Source: Sphingomonas faeni
GTDB taxonomy: Bacteria; Pseudomonadota; Alphaproteobacteria; Sphingomonadales; Sphingomonadaceae
NCBI RefSeq assembly: GCF_024273235.1
Contig: NZ_JANBVH010000031.1
Location: 1 to 55,843 of the forward strand
Length of the DNA: 55,843 nucleotides
Direction: 5' to 3'
The notes beneath the pieces were generated by a model, which was not told the DNA's origin, did not search any database, and saw only the letters and a program-made list of their open reading frames with translations. Each line of letters starts with the position of its first letter. Position 1 is the stretch's first letter. Shown piece by piece: positions 43,240 through 51,072 of this stretch. A program made the translations under genes and the position numbers.

Positions 43240-44091
43240 ATGGCGGCTCCAGTCGTCTCCATGCAGCAGCTCATCGAAACGGGCGCGCATTTCGGCCACC
43301 AGACTCATCGGTGGAACCCCAAGATGAAGCCTTACATCTTCGGTGATCGTAACGGCGTCCACATCCTCGACCTTTCGCAGACCGTGCCGCTGTTCGCGCG
43401 CGCGCTCGAATTCGTCTCGTCGGCTGTCGCCGGTGGCGGCAAGGTCCTGTTCGTGGGCACCAAGCGCCAGGCGCAGGAGCCCGTCGCAGACGCCGCGCGT
43501 CGTTCGGGCCAGCACTTCGTCAACCATCGCTGGCTGGGCGGCATGCTCACCAACTGGAAGACCATCTCGGGTTCGATCAAGCGTCTCAAGACGCTCGAGG
43601 AAATGCTGTCGGGCGACACCGTCGGCCTGACCAAGAAGGAAGTCCTCCAGCTTACCCGCGAAAAGGATAAGCTCGAGCTGTCGCTCGGCGGCATTCGCGA
43701 CATGGGCGGCATTCCCGACGTGATGTTCGTGATCGACGCGAACAAGGAAGAGCTGGCGATCAAGGAAGCCAACACGCTGGGTATTCCCGTCGTCGCGATC
43801 CTCGATTCGAACGTGTCGCCGGACGGCATCGCCTTCCCGGTTCCCGCGAACGACGACGCAGCCCGCGCCATCCGCCTGTACTGCGAGGCGATCGCGATCG
43901 CAGCGACGCGCGGCGGCCAGGAGCAGCAGCGCCGCACCGGTGCCGACGTCGGCGCGATGATCGAGCCGCCGAAGGAAGAGGCCATCGCAGAGCCGACCGT
44001 CGAAGCTACGGCGGACACGGCGCAGGTCGCGGCGAATGCCGATACCGCTGCAGAATTCGCAGCCGAGGGTGAGCGCCAGATCGACGCATAA
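43240..44091 (+). CDS. rpsB: 30S ribosomal protein S2
   Basis: This 283-residue small-subunit protein begins VSMQQLIETGAHFGHQTHRWNPKMKPYIFGDRNGVHILDL, a signature of S2, and has HRWLGGMLTNWKT and PDVMFVIDANKEELAIKEA. Beyond residue ~235 it has an Ala/Glu-rich acidic tail, longer than in E. coli and usual in this group. AAGGATA precedes the ATG. A ~270-bp AT-richer leader lies upstream. It forms the usual pair with tsf. Confidence 0.97.
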   Translation: MAAPVVSMQQLIETGAHFGHQTHRWNPKMKPYIFGDRNGVHILDLSQTVPLFARALEFVSSAVAGGGKVLFVGTKRQAQEPVADAARRSGQHFVNHRWLGGMLTNWKTISGSIKRLKTLEEMLSGDTVGLTKKEVLQLTREKDKLELSLGGIRDMGGIPDVMFVIDANKEELAIKEANTLGIPVVAILDSNVSPDGIAFPVPANDDAARAIRLYCEAIAIAATRGGQEQQRRTGADVGAMIEPPKEEAIAEPTVEATADTAQVAANADTAAEFAAEGERQIDA

Positions 44092-44112
44092 GCGTCGTCG
44101 CCGAACCGTCAT

Positions 44113-44148
44113 GCGGGCGGGGTAGGGCGAAAGCTCTGCCTCGCCCGC
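44113..44148 (+). terminator. hairpin between rpsB and tsf, possible attenuator
   Basis: GCGGGCGGGG and CCTCGCCCGC pair over 10 bp with one mismatch, around a TAGGGCGAAAGCTCTG loop that has its own small pairing. There is no good T run after it, so a partial terminator or mRNA-stability element that lowers tsf relative to rpsB is more likely than full termination. Confidence 0.45.
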
Positions 44149-44180
44149 AACCATATTCAGACCTAAAGAGGATTAAAGAC

Positions 44181-45113
44181 ATGGCCGATATCACGGCAGC
44201 AATGGTCAAGGATCTGCGCGAAAAGAGCGGCGCGGGCATGATGGATTGCAAGAAGGCGCTGAGCGAGAACGCCGGCGACATGGAGCAGGCGATGGATTGG
44301 CTGCGTACCAAGGGGCTCGCAGCCGCCGCCAAGAAGTCCAGCCGTACCGCGGCCGAGGGCCTGGTCGGCGTCGCCGTGTCGGGCACCAAGGGTGCAGCGG
44401 TCGAAGTGAACTCGGAGACCGATTTCGTCGCGAAGAACGACCAGTTCCAGTCGTTCGTCCGTGACGTCACGCAGATCGCGCTCGCAACCGGCGGCGACAT
44501 CGAGTCGCTCAAGTCGCAGGCGATGCCATCGGGCAAGACCGTCGAGGAAGTCCTGACGAACAACGTCGCGACGATCGGCGAGAACCAGTCGCTGCGCCGC
44601 TCGCGCACGCTGGAAGTCAGCAAGGGTGCGGTCGTGCCCTACATCCACAACCAGGCGGCACCCGGCCTCGGCAAGATCGGCGTTCTCGTCGCGCTCGAGT
44701 CGGAGGCTTCGGACGAGGTTCTCCAGGCGCTCGGCAAGCAGCTCGCGATGCACATCGCAGCGGCGTTCCCGAAGGCGTTGAACGAAGCCGACCTCGACGA
44801 GTCCGAGATCGAGCGCGAGCGCGCGATCGCGACCGAGAAGGCCGCCGAATCGGGCAAGCCTGCCGACATCATCGCCAAGATGGTCGAGGGCGGCATCGCC
44901 AAGTACCGCAAGGAGCATGCTCTGGTCAGCCAGCTGTTCGTGATGGACGGCAAGACCAAGATCTCCGACGTCGTCGCCAAGGCCGGCAAGGATGCGGGCG
45001 CCGAGATCAAGCTGGTGGACTATGTCCGCTTCCAGCTCGGCGAAGGCATCGAGAAGGAGCAGTCCGACTTCGCAGCCGAGGTTGCTGCTGCGAGCGGCGT
45101 TCCGCAGGCGTAA
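44181..45113 (+). CDS. tsf: translation elongation factor Ts
   Basis: EF-Ts recharges EF-Tu with GTP. The 310-residue product has the N-terminal UBA-like domain MVKDLREKSGAGMMDCKKAL, the EF-Tu contact motif NSETDFVAKNDQF, and two core subdomains, the second with AVVPYIHNQAAPGLGKIGVLVAL. AAAGAGG precedes the ATG at good spacing. It follows rpsB in the same direction, as in most bacteria. Confidence 0.97.
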   Translation: MADITAAMVKDLREKSGAGMMDCKKALSENAGDMEQAMDWLRTKGLAAAAKKSSRTAAEGLVGVAVSGTKGAAVEVNSETDFVAKNDQFQSFVRDVTQIALATGGDIESLKSQAMPSGKTVEEVLTNNVATIGENQSLRRSRTLEVSKGAVVPYIHNQAAPGLGKIGVLVALESEASDEVLQALGKQLAMHIAAAFPKALNEADLDESEIERERAIATEKAAESGKPADIIAKMVEGGIAKYRKEHALVSQLFVMDGKTKISDVVAKAGKDAGAEIKLVDYVRFQLGEGIEKEQSDFAAEVAAASGVPQA

Positions 45114-45500
45114 GCCGACTTTGCCCTCGCCCCTCGGGGAGAGGGCATTGGAGATCGAGCGCTCGCCAAATATCCTCCGTCATGCCGGGCTTGTTCCGGC
45201 ATCCACGGTCCCGCAAACCGCCGGTCGGTGATTACGCGGAACGGTGGGCCCCGGAACAAGTCCGGGGTGACGGAGTGGGTTTGGCGGGCGTTCCGCGGGT
45301 CTGATCTCAGTTCCTCCCTCGCTCCACCGGGGAGAGGGAAGGGGCCCGCGGCCACTTGGCCGTGGGAAGCGTGAGGGGAGTGGTTAGGTCTCGAACCTCA
45401 CCGCCCCTCATCCGGCCCTACCGGGCCACCTTCTCCCCGAGGGGGAGAAGGATCGCGGGGCAGCCTTGGTGCTGCTCCGTCATCCCCGCGCGGGCGGGTA
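45114..45500. repeat. cluster of palindromic repeats between tsf and pyrH
   Basis: The ~600-bp gap before pyrH holds at least three dispersed elements. At 45120-45150, CCCTCGCCCCTCGGGGAGAGGG is a short hairpin. At 45180-45272 the ends TCATGCCGGGCTTGTTCCGG and CCGGAACAAGTCCGGGGTGA belong with the element at 39629. At 45301-45480, words such as CCGGGGAGAGGGAAGGGGCCC and CACCTTCTCCCCGAGGGGGAG form nested inverted repeats like those at 37384. No gene is supported in this stretch. Confidence 0.7.
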
Positions 45501-45716
45501 TCCATACACTCCGGCGCCGGTGACCCATCAAGGAATCAGCCGGTATGGGTTGCCGCCTCCGCGGGAATGGCGATAGTTCTCCGTTCCGCTCCTTTGCGAA
45601 CGACGATTTTCCGTCCTATCTCCATCCAGTTTCGATGAACGCGTCGCGCGGCGCTTCACATCGCGGGCCTCGCCGCCTAAGGTCCGCGCCGCCCCGCCAA
45701 TCACAATTCGAGATTT

Positions 45717-46445
45717 ATGACGCCTCCGCGCTACAACCGTATCCTGCTGAAACTGTCGGGCGAAGTCCTGATGGGACCGTCCGGCTTGTCGATTGATCCG
45801 ACCGTCACCGCGCGTGTCGCGCAGGAGATCGCCGACATCAAAGCCAAGGGCTATGAGATCTGCATCGTCGTCGGTGGCGGCAACATCTTCCGCGGCATGG
45901 CGGGCGCGGCACGCGGTATGGACCGCGCGACCGGCGATTACATGGGCATGCTTGCGACCGTGATGAACGCGCTCGCCGTGCAGAACGCGCTCGAGCAGAT
46001 CGGCGTCGATACGCGCGTCCAGTCGGCGATCCCGATGGCGTCGGTCTGCGAACCGTTCATCCGCCGTCGCGCCGAGCGTCACCTGGAGAAGGGCCGCGTC
46101 GTGATCTTCGCCGCCGGCGTCGGCAGCCCCTATTTCACCACTGATTCGGGCGCCGCGCTGCGTGCTGCCGAGATGAAGTGCGATGCGCTGTTCAAGGGAA
46201 CTTCGGTCGACGGCGTATACAACGCCGACCCGAAGACGCACCCCGACGCGGTGCGCTATGCAACGGTGTCGTACAGCCGCGTGCTGTCCGACGACCTCAA
46301 GGTCATGGACGCGAGCGCGATCGCGCTGTGTCGCGACAACAATATCCCGATCGTCGTCTTCAACATCCGCGAACCCGGCAATCTCGCCGCGGTGTTGGCG
46401 GGTGATGGCGTGTCGACGATCGTCCAGAACGAGCAGGAGCTTTAA
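45717..46445 (+). CDS. pyrH: UMP kinase
   Basis: This cytosolic kinase makes UDP from UMP. The 242-residue product shows YNRILLKLSGEVLMG, the glycine-rich VVGGGNIFRGMAG, and FAAGVGSPYFTTDSGAALRAAEM, with the UMP/ATP residues of the bacterial hexameric type. It heads a chain of co-directional genes (pyrH, frr, uppS, cdsA, dxr, rseP, bamA, skp, fabZ), an order common in many proteobacteria. Start at ATG 45717. It ends 1 nt before frr. Confidence 0.96.
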   Translation: MTPPRYNRILLKLSGEVLMGPSGLSIDPTVTARVAQEIADIKAKGYEICIVVGGGNIFRGMAGAARGMDRATGDYMGMLATVMNALAVQNALEQIGVDTRVQSAIPMASVCEPFIRRRAERHLEKGRVVIFAAGVGSPYFTTDSGAALRAAEMKCDALFKGTSVDGVYNADPKTHPDAVRYATVSYSRVLSDDLKVMDASAIALCRDNNIPIVVFNIREPGNLAAVLAGDGVSTIVQNEQEL

Positions 46446-46446
46446 G

Positions 46447-47004
46447 ATGGCCGCATACGACAAGACCGACCTGGAACGCCGCATGGCGGGTGCCGTCGAA
46501 GCGCTGAAGAGCGATCTCGCCGGCCTGCGCACGGGGCGCGCATCGACGGCGCTGCTCGATCCGGTGATGGTGACGGTGTACGGTTCGTCGATGCCGCTGA
46601 ACCAGGTCGCGACGGTGTCGGCGCCCGAGCCGCGGATGCTGTCGGTGCAGGTCTGGGACAAGTCGAACGTCGGCCCGACCGACAAGGCGATCCGCTCAGC
46701 CGGCCTTGGCCTTAACCCGATCGTCGACGGCCAGACGCTGCGTTTGCCGATCCCCGACCTGACCGAGGAACGCCGCAAGGAACTCGCCAAGCTCGCCGGC
46801 CAGTACGCCGAGAAGGCGCGCATCGCGGTGCGTAACGTGCGTCGCGACGGGATGGATTCGCTCAAGATCGACGAGAAGAAGGGCGTGTTCAGCGAGGACG
46901 AGCGCAAGCGTCACGAGACCGAAGTGCAGAAGCTGACCGACGGCATCGTCGCCGAGCTCGACGCGACCGCGACCGCCAAGGAAAAGGAAATCCTGGGCAA
47001 GTGA
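46447..47004 (+). CDS. frr: ribosome recycling factor
   Basis: Frr splits the post-termination ribosome together with EF-G. The 185-residue product matches the family: LERRMAGAVEALKSDLAGLRTGRAS, VSAPEPRMLSVQVWDKS, ADLT-type LRLPIPDLTEERRKELAKLA and RNVRRDGMDSLK. The ATG lies 1 nt after the pyrH stop, with GAGGAGCTTTAAG-like sequence (AGCAGGAGC) upstream as the binding site. Its stop overlaps the uppS GTG. Confidence 0.96.
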   Translation: MAAYDKTDLERRMAGAVEALKSDLAGLRTGRASTALLDPVMVTVYGSSMPLNQVATVSAPEPRMLSVQVWDKSNVGPTDKAIRSAGLGLNPIVDGQTLRLPIPDLTEERRKELAKLAGQYAEKARIAVRNVRRDGMDSLKIDEKKGVFSEDERKRHETEVQKLTDGIVAELDATATAKEKEILGK

Positions 47005-47792
47005 GGGCGTTCGGCGCCGCTTCAACCGGGGCCTCGGCCGGGGCTTCGGCTGGGGCTCCTTCGACTGCGCCGCTGGCTGCCGTCCCGTCGGGCGGAGCCG
47101 TCCCGCGCCATGTCGCGATCATCATGGACGGCAATGGCCGCTGGGCGAAGAAGCGGTTCCTGCCGCGCTTCGCCGGGCACAAGGCTGGCGTCGAAGCCGT
47201 GCGGAAAGTGACGCGGGCGGCGCGGGCGATGGGGATCGAGGCGCTGACGCTCTACGCGTTCTCGTCGGAAAACTGGCGGCGTCCGGCCGAGGAGGTCAGC
47301 GACCTGATGGGGTTGCTCCGCCATTTCATCCGCAGCGACCTCGACGAACTCGCCCGCGAGAACGTCCGGCTGCGCGTGATCGGCGACTATCACAGCTTTT
47401 CGCCCGATCTGGTGGCGATGGTCGACGACGCGATCGCGCGGACCGCAAGCAATACAGGTCCGATTCTGGCGATCGCACTCAACTACGGCGCGCATGCCGA
47501 GCTGGTCGGCGCGGCACGCCGCCTAGCCGAACGCGCCCGTGACGGTACGCTCGATCCTGCCAGCATCGACGTCGGCACGATCGAGGCGGAGCTCGACACG
47601 CACGACCTGCCGCCGCTCGACCTGATGATCCGCACCTCCGGCGAGCAACGCCTGTCTAACTTTCTGTTGTGGCAGGCGGCCTATGCCGAATTGCTGTTCG
47701 TCGACACGCTCTGGCCCGATTTCGACGCCGCGGCGCTCGCCGATGCTGTCGCGGCGTTCGGTCAACGCCAGCGCCGCTACGGTGGTCTGTGA
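47001..47792 (+). CDS. uppS: isoprenyl (undecaprenyl) diphosphate synthase
   Basis: This cis-prenyltransferase makes the C55 carrier lipid for cell-wall synthesis. The catalytic Asp is in HVAIIMDGNGRWAKKR, with later YAFSSENWRRPAEEV and LMIRTSGEQRLSNFLLWQAAYAEL. The 263-residue length includes a ~35-residue Ala/Gly/Ser-rich N-terminal tail of near-repeats (GASAG, GAPSTA); GTG at 47001 overlaps frr (GTGA) and is taken for that reason, although translation from a later codon cannot be excluded. Confidence 0.94.
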   Translation: MRAFGAASTGASAGASAGAPSTAPLAAVPSGGAVPRHVAIIMDGNGRWAKKRFLPRFAGHKAGVEAVRKVTRAARAMGIEALTLYAFSSENWRRPAEEVSDLMGLLRHFIRSDLDELARENVRLRVIGDYHSFSPDLVAMVDDAIARTASNTGPILAIALNYGAHAELVGAARRLAERARDGTLDPASIDVGTIEAELDTHDLPPLDLMIRTSGEQRLSNFLLWQAAYAELLFVDTLWPDFDAAALADAVAAFGQRQRRYGGL

Positions 47793-47798
47793 TCCTTC

Positions 47799-47879
47799 TG
47801 TTCCCTCGCGAATGCGGGGGCCCAGGAGCCAGCAACGCCAGCGTGCGTAACCCTGGACCCCCGCCTCCGCGCGGGAACG
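47799..47879. repeat. palindromic repeat between uppS and cdsA
   Basis: The ends TGTTCCCTCGCGAATGCGGGG and CCCCGCCTCCGCGCGGGAACG pair, with the inner CCCAGG/CCTGG arms. The centre (AGCCAGCAACGCCAGCGTGCG) is related to that of the rutB-rutC copy at 35013. It separates two genes that are otherwise read as one operon. Confidence 0.86.
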
Positions 47880-47904
47880 GCTGCTTTTATAATGGGATGG
47901 CTTC

Positions 47905-48732
47905 GTGACGACCCTGCCAGACCCCGCGAAGGCGCCCGACCAGGCGCTCCGCACACCGTCCAATCTCAAGCTACGGATGATCGCCAGCGTCGGCATGATC
48001 GTCGTCGCCAGCATTGCGCTGACGCTCGGCGGGATCGCGTTCTGGTTGCTGGGCATCCTCGCGGCGCTGTTCATGATGGCGGAATGGTCGATGCTCCAGG
48101 GCGCCGACGCCAAGACCAAGCGGATGACTCAGTTCGCGCTGTCGGTGCCGCTCGCGCTGATGGCACCGGCGTCGCTGATCCTCGTCATCCATGATTTCTT
48201 CACGCTGGGGCTGCTCGCGGGCGCGGCGTTCTTCGTCGTCATCACGACGCGCAAACCCAAGCTCGCGCTCGGCATCGTCTATTGCGGCCTCCCCGTGCTC
48301 GCGCTGATGATCATCCGGCGGCAGGACGAGGGCATTCTCTATACCCTGTGGGCGCTGTCGCTGGTGTGGGCGTGCGATATCGGCGCGTTCTTCACCGGGC
48401 GGACGCTGGGCGGGCCCAAGCTCGCACCGGTGATCAGCCCGAACAAGACTTGGTCGGGGCTGATCGGCGGCGTCGTGCTGGCGAGCGCGGTCGCGGCGGT
48501 GCTGCACACGCAATACGGCCTGCCGATGCGGATGACGCTGGCGACGCCGGTGCTCGCCGTGCTCGCGCAGATGGGCGATCTTTACGAGAGTTGGTTGAAG
48601 AGAGTGGCGGGCGTGAAGGACAGTGGCAACATTCTGCCGGGGCATGGCGGCGTGATGGATCGCCTCGACGGACTGGTCCCGGTCGCGCCGGTCGCCGCGT
48701 TCCTCGTCCTGCTGCCGCATTTCTACGCATGA
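47905..48732 (+). CDS. cdsA: phosphatidate cytidylyltransferase
   Basis: This inner-membrane enzyme makes CDP-diacylglycerol, the substrate of pssA found 5 kb upstream. The 275-residue protein has about seven hydrophobic segments and the family block SPNKTWSGLIGGVVLAS followed by MGDLYESWLKRVAGVKDSGNILPGHGGVMDRLDGL with the metal-binding Asp residues. GTG at 47905 is the start, 25 nt after the repeat. It overlaps dxr by 4 nt (ATGA). Confidence 0.94.
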   Translation: MTTLPDPAKAPDQALRTPSNLKLRMIASVGMIVVASIALTLGGIAFWLLGILAALFMMAEWSMLQGADAKTKRMTQFALSVPLALMAPASLILVIHDFFTLGLLAGAAFFVVITTRKPKLALGIVYCGLPVLALMIIRRQDEGILYTLWALSLVWACDIGAFFTGRTLGGPKLAPVISPNKTWSGLIGGVVLASAVAAVLHTQYGLPMRMTLATPVLAVLAQMGDLYESWLKRVAGVKDSGNILPGHGGVMDRLDGLVPVAPVAAFLVLLPHFYA

Positions 48733-49886
48733 AGAGCGTCACGATTTTGGGGGCGACCGGCTCGGTCGGCACCTCGACGCTCGACCTGATCGAGCGTGAG
48801 CCCGACCGCTTCCGCGTCGTCGCGCTGACCGCGAATTGCGACGTGGCGAAGCTCGCCGCGGCCGCAATCCGGACCAACGCAGAGTTTGCCGTGGTGGCGG
48901 ACGAGGGGTGCCTGCCCGAACTCCGTGAGGCGCTGGCCGGCACGGGCATCCGCGCGGGCGGTGGCTCTGAAGCTATCGCCGAGGCGGCGTCATCGGGAGC
49001 GGACTGGACGATGGGCGCGATCGTCGGCTGTGCAGGCCTGAAGCCGGTGATGGCGGCGATCGAGCAGGGCGGGACCGTCGTGATCGCCAACAAGGAGCCG
49101 CTGGTCTCCGCCGGCGACGTCATCCTCGCCGCGGCCAGGCGGACCGGTGCGACGCTGCTCCCCGCTGATTCCGAGCACAACGCGATCTTCCAGTGCTTCG
49201 ACGCGAGCCGCCCCGAGGGTGTTCGCCGCATCATCCTGACGTGCAGCGGCGGGCCGTTCCGCGACTGGACGACCGAGCAGATGCGTGGCGTGACGCTCGA
49301 ACAGGCGGTCAAGCATCCCAACTGGTCGATGGGCGCGAAGATCTCGATCGATTCGGCGACCTGCATGAACAAGGGCCTCGAACTGATCGAGGCTGCGCGG
49401 CTGTTCCCGATTCCGCACGACCGGATCGAGATCGTCATCCATCCGCAATCGGTGGTCCACAGCCTCGTCGATTATGTCGATGGGTCGGTATTGGCGCAGC
49501 TCGGCCCCCCCGACATGCGCACGCCAATCGCACATACGCTCGCCTGGCCGGACCGGATGGCGACGCCGATGGCACCGCTCGACCTGGTCGCGATCGGCCG
49601 ACTCGAGTTCGAGGCGCCCGATCCGGTGCGCTTCCCGGCGCTGCGACTCGCGCGCGAGGCATTGGACGCGGGCGGCGCGCGGCCGGCGATTCTCAACGCC
49701 GCCAACGAGGTCGCGGTCGAGGCCTTCCTCAAGCGCCGCATTTGTTTCCTCGAAATTGCCGCAATCGTCGAACATACGTTATCCTGTTACGACCCGGCCG
49801 CGCCGGACAGCGTCGATGCCGTATTGGCGATCGACGCCGAGGCGCGGGTATTAGCGGGTGTACGTGTGAAGGATTGCGCGGTTTGA
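48729..49886 (+). CDS. dxr: 1-deoxy-D-xylulose 5-phosphate reductoisomerase
   Basis: Second step of the MEP isoprenoid pathway, feeding uppS. The 385-residue product has the NADPH motif ILGATGSVGTSTLDLI, metal and substrate residues in LLPADSEHNAIFQ, GAKISIDSATCMNKGLELIEA and PAILNAANEVAVEAFL. The ANKE motif reads IANKEPLVSAG, with Pro where Ser or Ala is usual; the rest is normal, so activity is expected. The start overlaps cdsA and the stop overlaps the TTG of rseP. Confidence 0.95.
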   Translation: MKSVTILGATGSVGTSTLDLIEREPDRFRVVALTANCDVAKLAAAAIRTNAEFAVVADEGCLPELREALAGTGIRAGGGSEAIAEAASSGADWTMGAIVGCAGLKPVMAAIEQGGTVVIANKEPLVSAGDVILAAARRTGATLLPADSEHNAIFQCFDASRPEGVRRIILTCSGGPFRDWTTEQMRGVTLEQAVKHPNWSMGAKISIDSATCMNKGLELIEAARLFPIPHDRIEIVIHPQSVVHSLVDYVDGSVLAQLGPPDMRTPIAHTLAWPDRMATPMAPLDLVAIGRLEFEAPDPVRFPALRLAREALDAGGARPAILNAANEVAVEAFLKRRICFLEIAAIVEHTLSCYDPAAPDSVDAVLAIDAEARVLAGVRVKDCAV

Positions 49887-51016
49887 TCGAAACACCCGGT
49901 ATCCTGCTGACGATATTGTCGTTCGTCCTGGTGATCGGACCGCTCGTGTTCGTGCACGAGATGGGCCATTACCTCGCCGGACGCTATTTCGGGATCAAGG
50001 CGGATGCTTTCGCGGTCGGCTTCGGTCGCGAGATCGCAGGCTTTACCGACAAGCGCGGGACCCGCTGGAAGTTCGGCTGGCTCCCCCTCGGTGGCTATGT
50101 GAAGTTCGCCGGTGACATGAACCCGGCAAGCCAGCCCTCGGCCGAATGGCTGTCGCTGCCCGCCGAGGAACGCCAGCGCACCTTCCAGTCGAAGCCGGTC
50201 TGGCAGCGCGCGATCGTCGTCGCCGCCGGCCCGATCGTCAATTTCGTCGTCGCGATCCTGATCCTCGCCGGGTTCGCGTTCGCGTATGGCGACATCCGCA
50301 TGCCACCGGTCGTCGGCGGCACAATGCCCGGCAGTCCGGCCGCGGCTGCTGGACTGCAGGTGGGCGACCGGATCACTGCCATCGGCGGACGGTCAGTCGA
50401 GACGTTCGACGATCTCGCCCGCTTCGCCCGCATCCGCGCCGGCGAGAGCACGCGCATCGACGCGGTGCGGGGCGGCCAGACGGTATCGCGCGATCTCGTG
50501 ATCGGTACCGAATTGCAGCGCGACCGTTTCGGCAACGAATATAAGATCGGGCGCCTCGGCATCGCCGGCTCGAAGCCGGTGATCGTTCCCGTCAGCCTGA
50601 TCGAGGCACCGGTCGTCGCGGTGAAGCGCACCGGCCAGATCGTGTCGATGATGGTCGAGACGCTGGGGCAGGTCATCACCGGGCGCCGTTCGGTCAAGGA
50701 ACTCGGCGGACCGCTCAGCATCGCCAAGGTGTCGGGCGAGCAGATGTCGCTCGGGCTCGACGCCTATGTGTTCCTGATCGCCCTGGTCTCGATCAATCTG
50801 GGGTTCATCAACCTGCTGCCAGTGCCGATGCTGGATGGCGGTCACCTGTTCTTCTATGCGATCGAAGCGGTGCGCAGGCGCCCGGTCGAGCCGCAGGTGC
50901 AGGAATGGGCGTTCCGCGGCGGCCTCGCGGCGATCCTCGCGTTGATGCTGCTGGTGACCTTCAACGATCTCGGCAATTTCGGGCTGTGGAAGAATCTGGC
51001 CGGCTTGATCGGCTGA
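49883..51016 (+). CDS. rseP: site-2 zinc metalloprotease RseP
   Basis: This inner-membrane protease cuts anti-sigma factors and signal-peptide remnants. The 377-residue product has the zinc motif HEMGH at residues 25-29 in the first membrane segment, a FGWLPLGGYVKFAGDM loop, one clear PDZ domain around residues 135-190 (AAAAGLQVGDRITAIGG), and the second zinc-site motif NLLPVPMLDGGHL. The start appears to be TTG at 49883, overlapping the dxr stop (TTGA); no ATG or GTG in this frame would keep the first membrane segment. Confidence 0.93.
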   Translation: MIETPGILLTILSFVLVIGPLVFVHEMGHYLAGRYFGIKADAFAVGFGREIAGFTDKRGTRWKFGWLPLGGYVKFAGDMNPASQPSAEWLSLPAEERQRTFQSKPVWQRAIVVAAGPIVNFVVAILILAGFAFAYGDIRMPPVVGGTMPGSPAAAAGLQVGDRITAIGGRSVETFDDLARFARIRAGESTRIDAVRGGQTVSRDLVIGTELQRDRFGNEYKIGRLGIAGSKPVIVPVSLIEAPVVAVKRTGQIVSMMVETLGQVITGRRSVKELGGPLSIAKVSGEQMSLGLDAYVFLIALVSINLGFINLLPVPMLDGGHLFFYAIEAVRRRPVEPQVQEWAFRGGLAAILALMLLVTFNDLGNFGLWKNLAGLIG

Positions 51017-51072
51017 CCACGATAGGGCAGGGCGGGCGCGCCTTGTATGTGCACGTTTTTAAGGTGGGTTTG

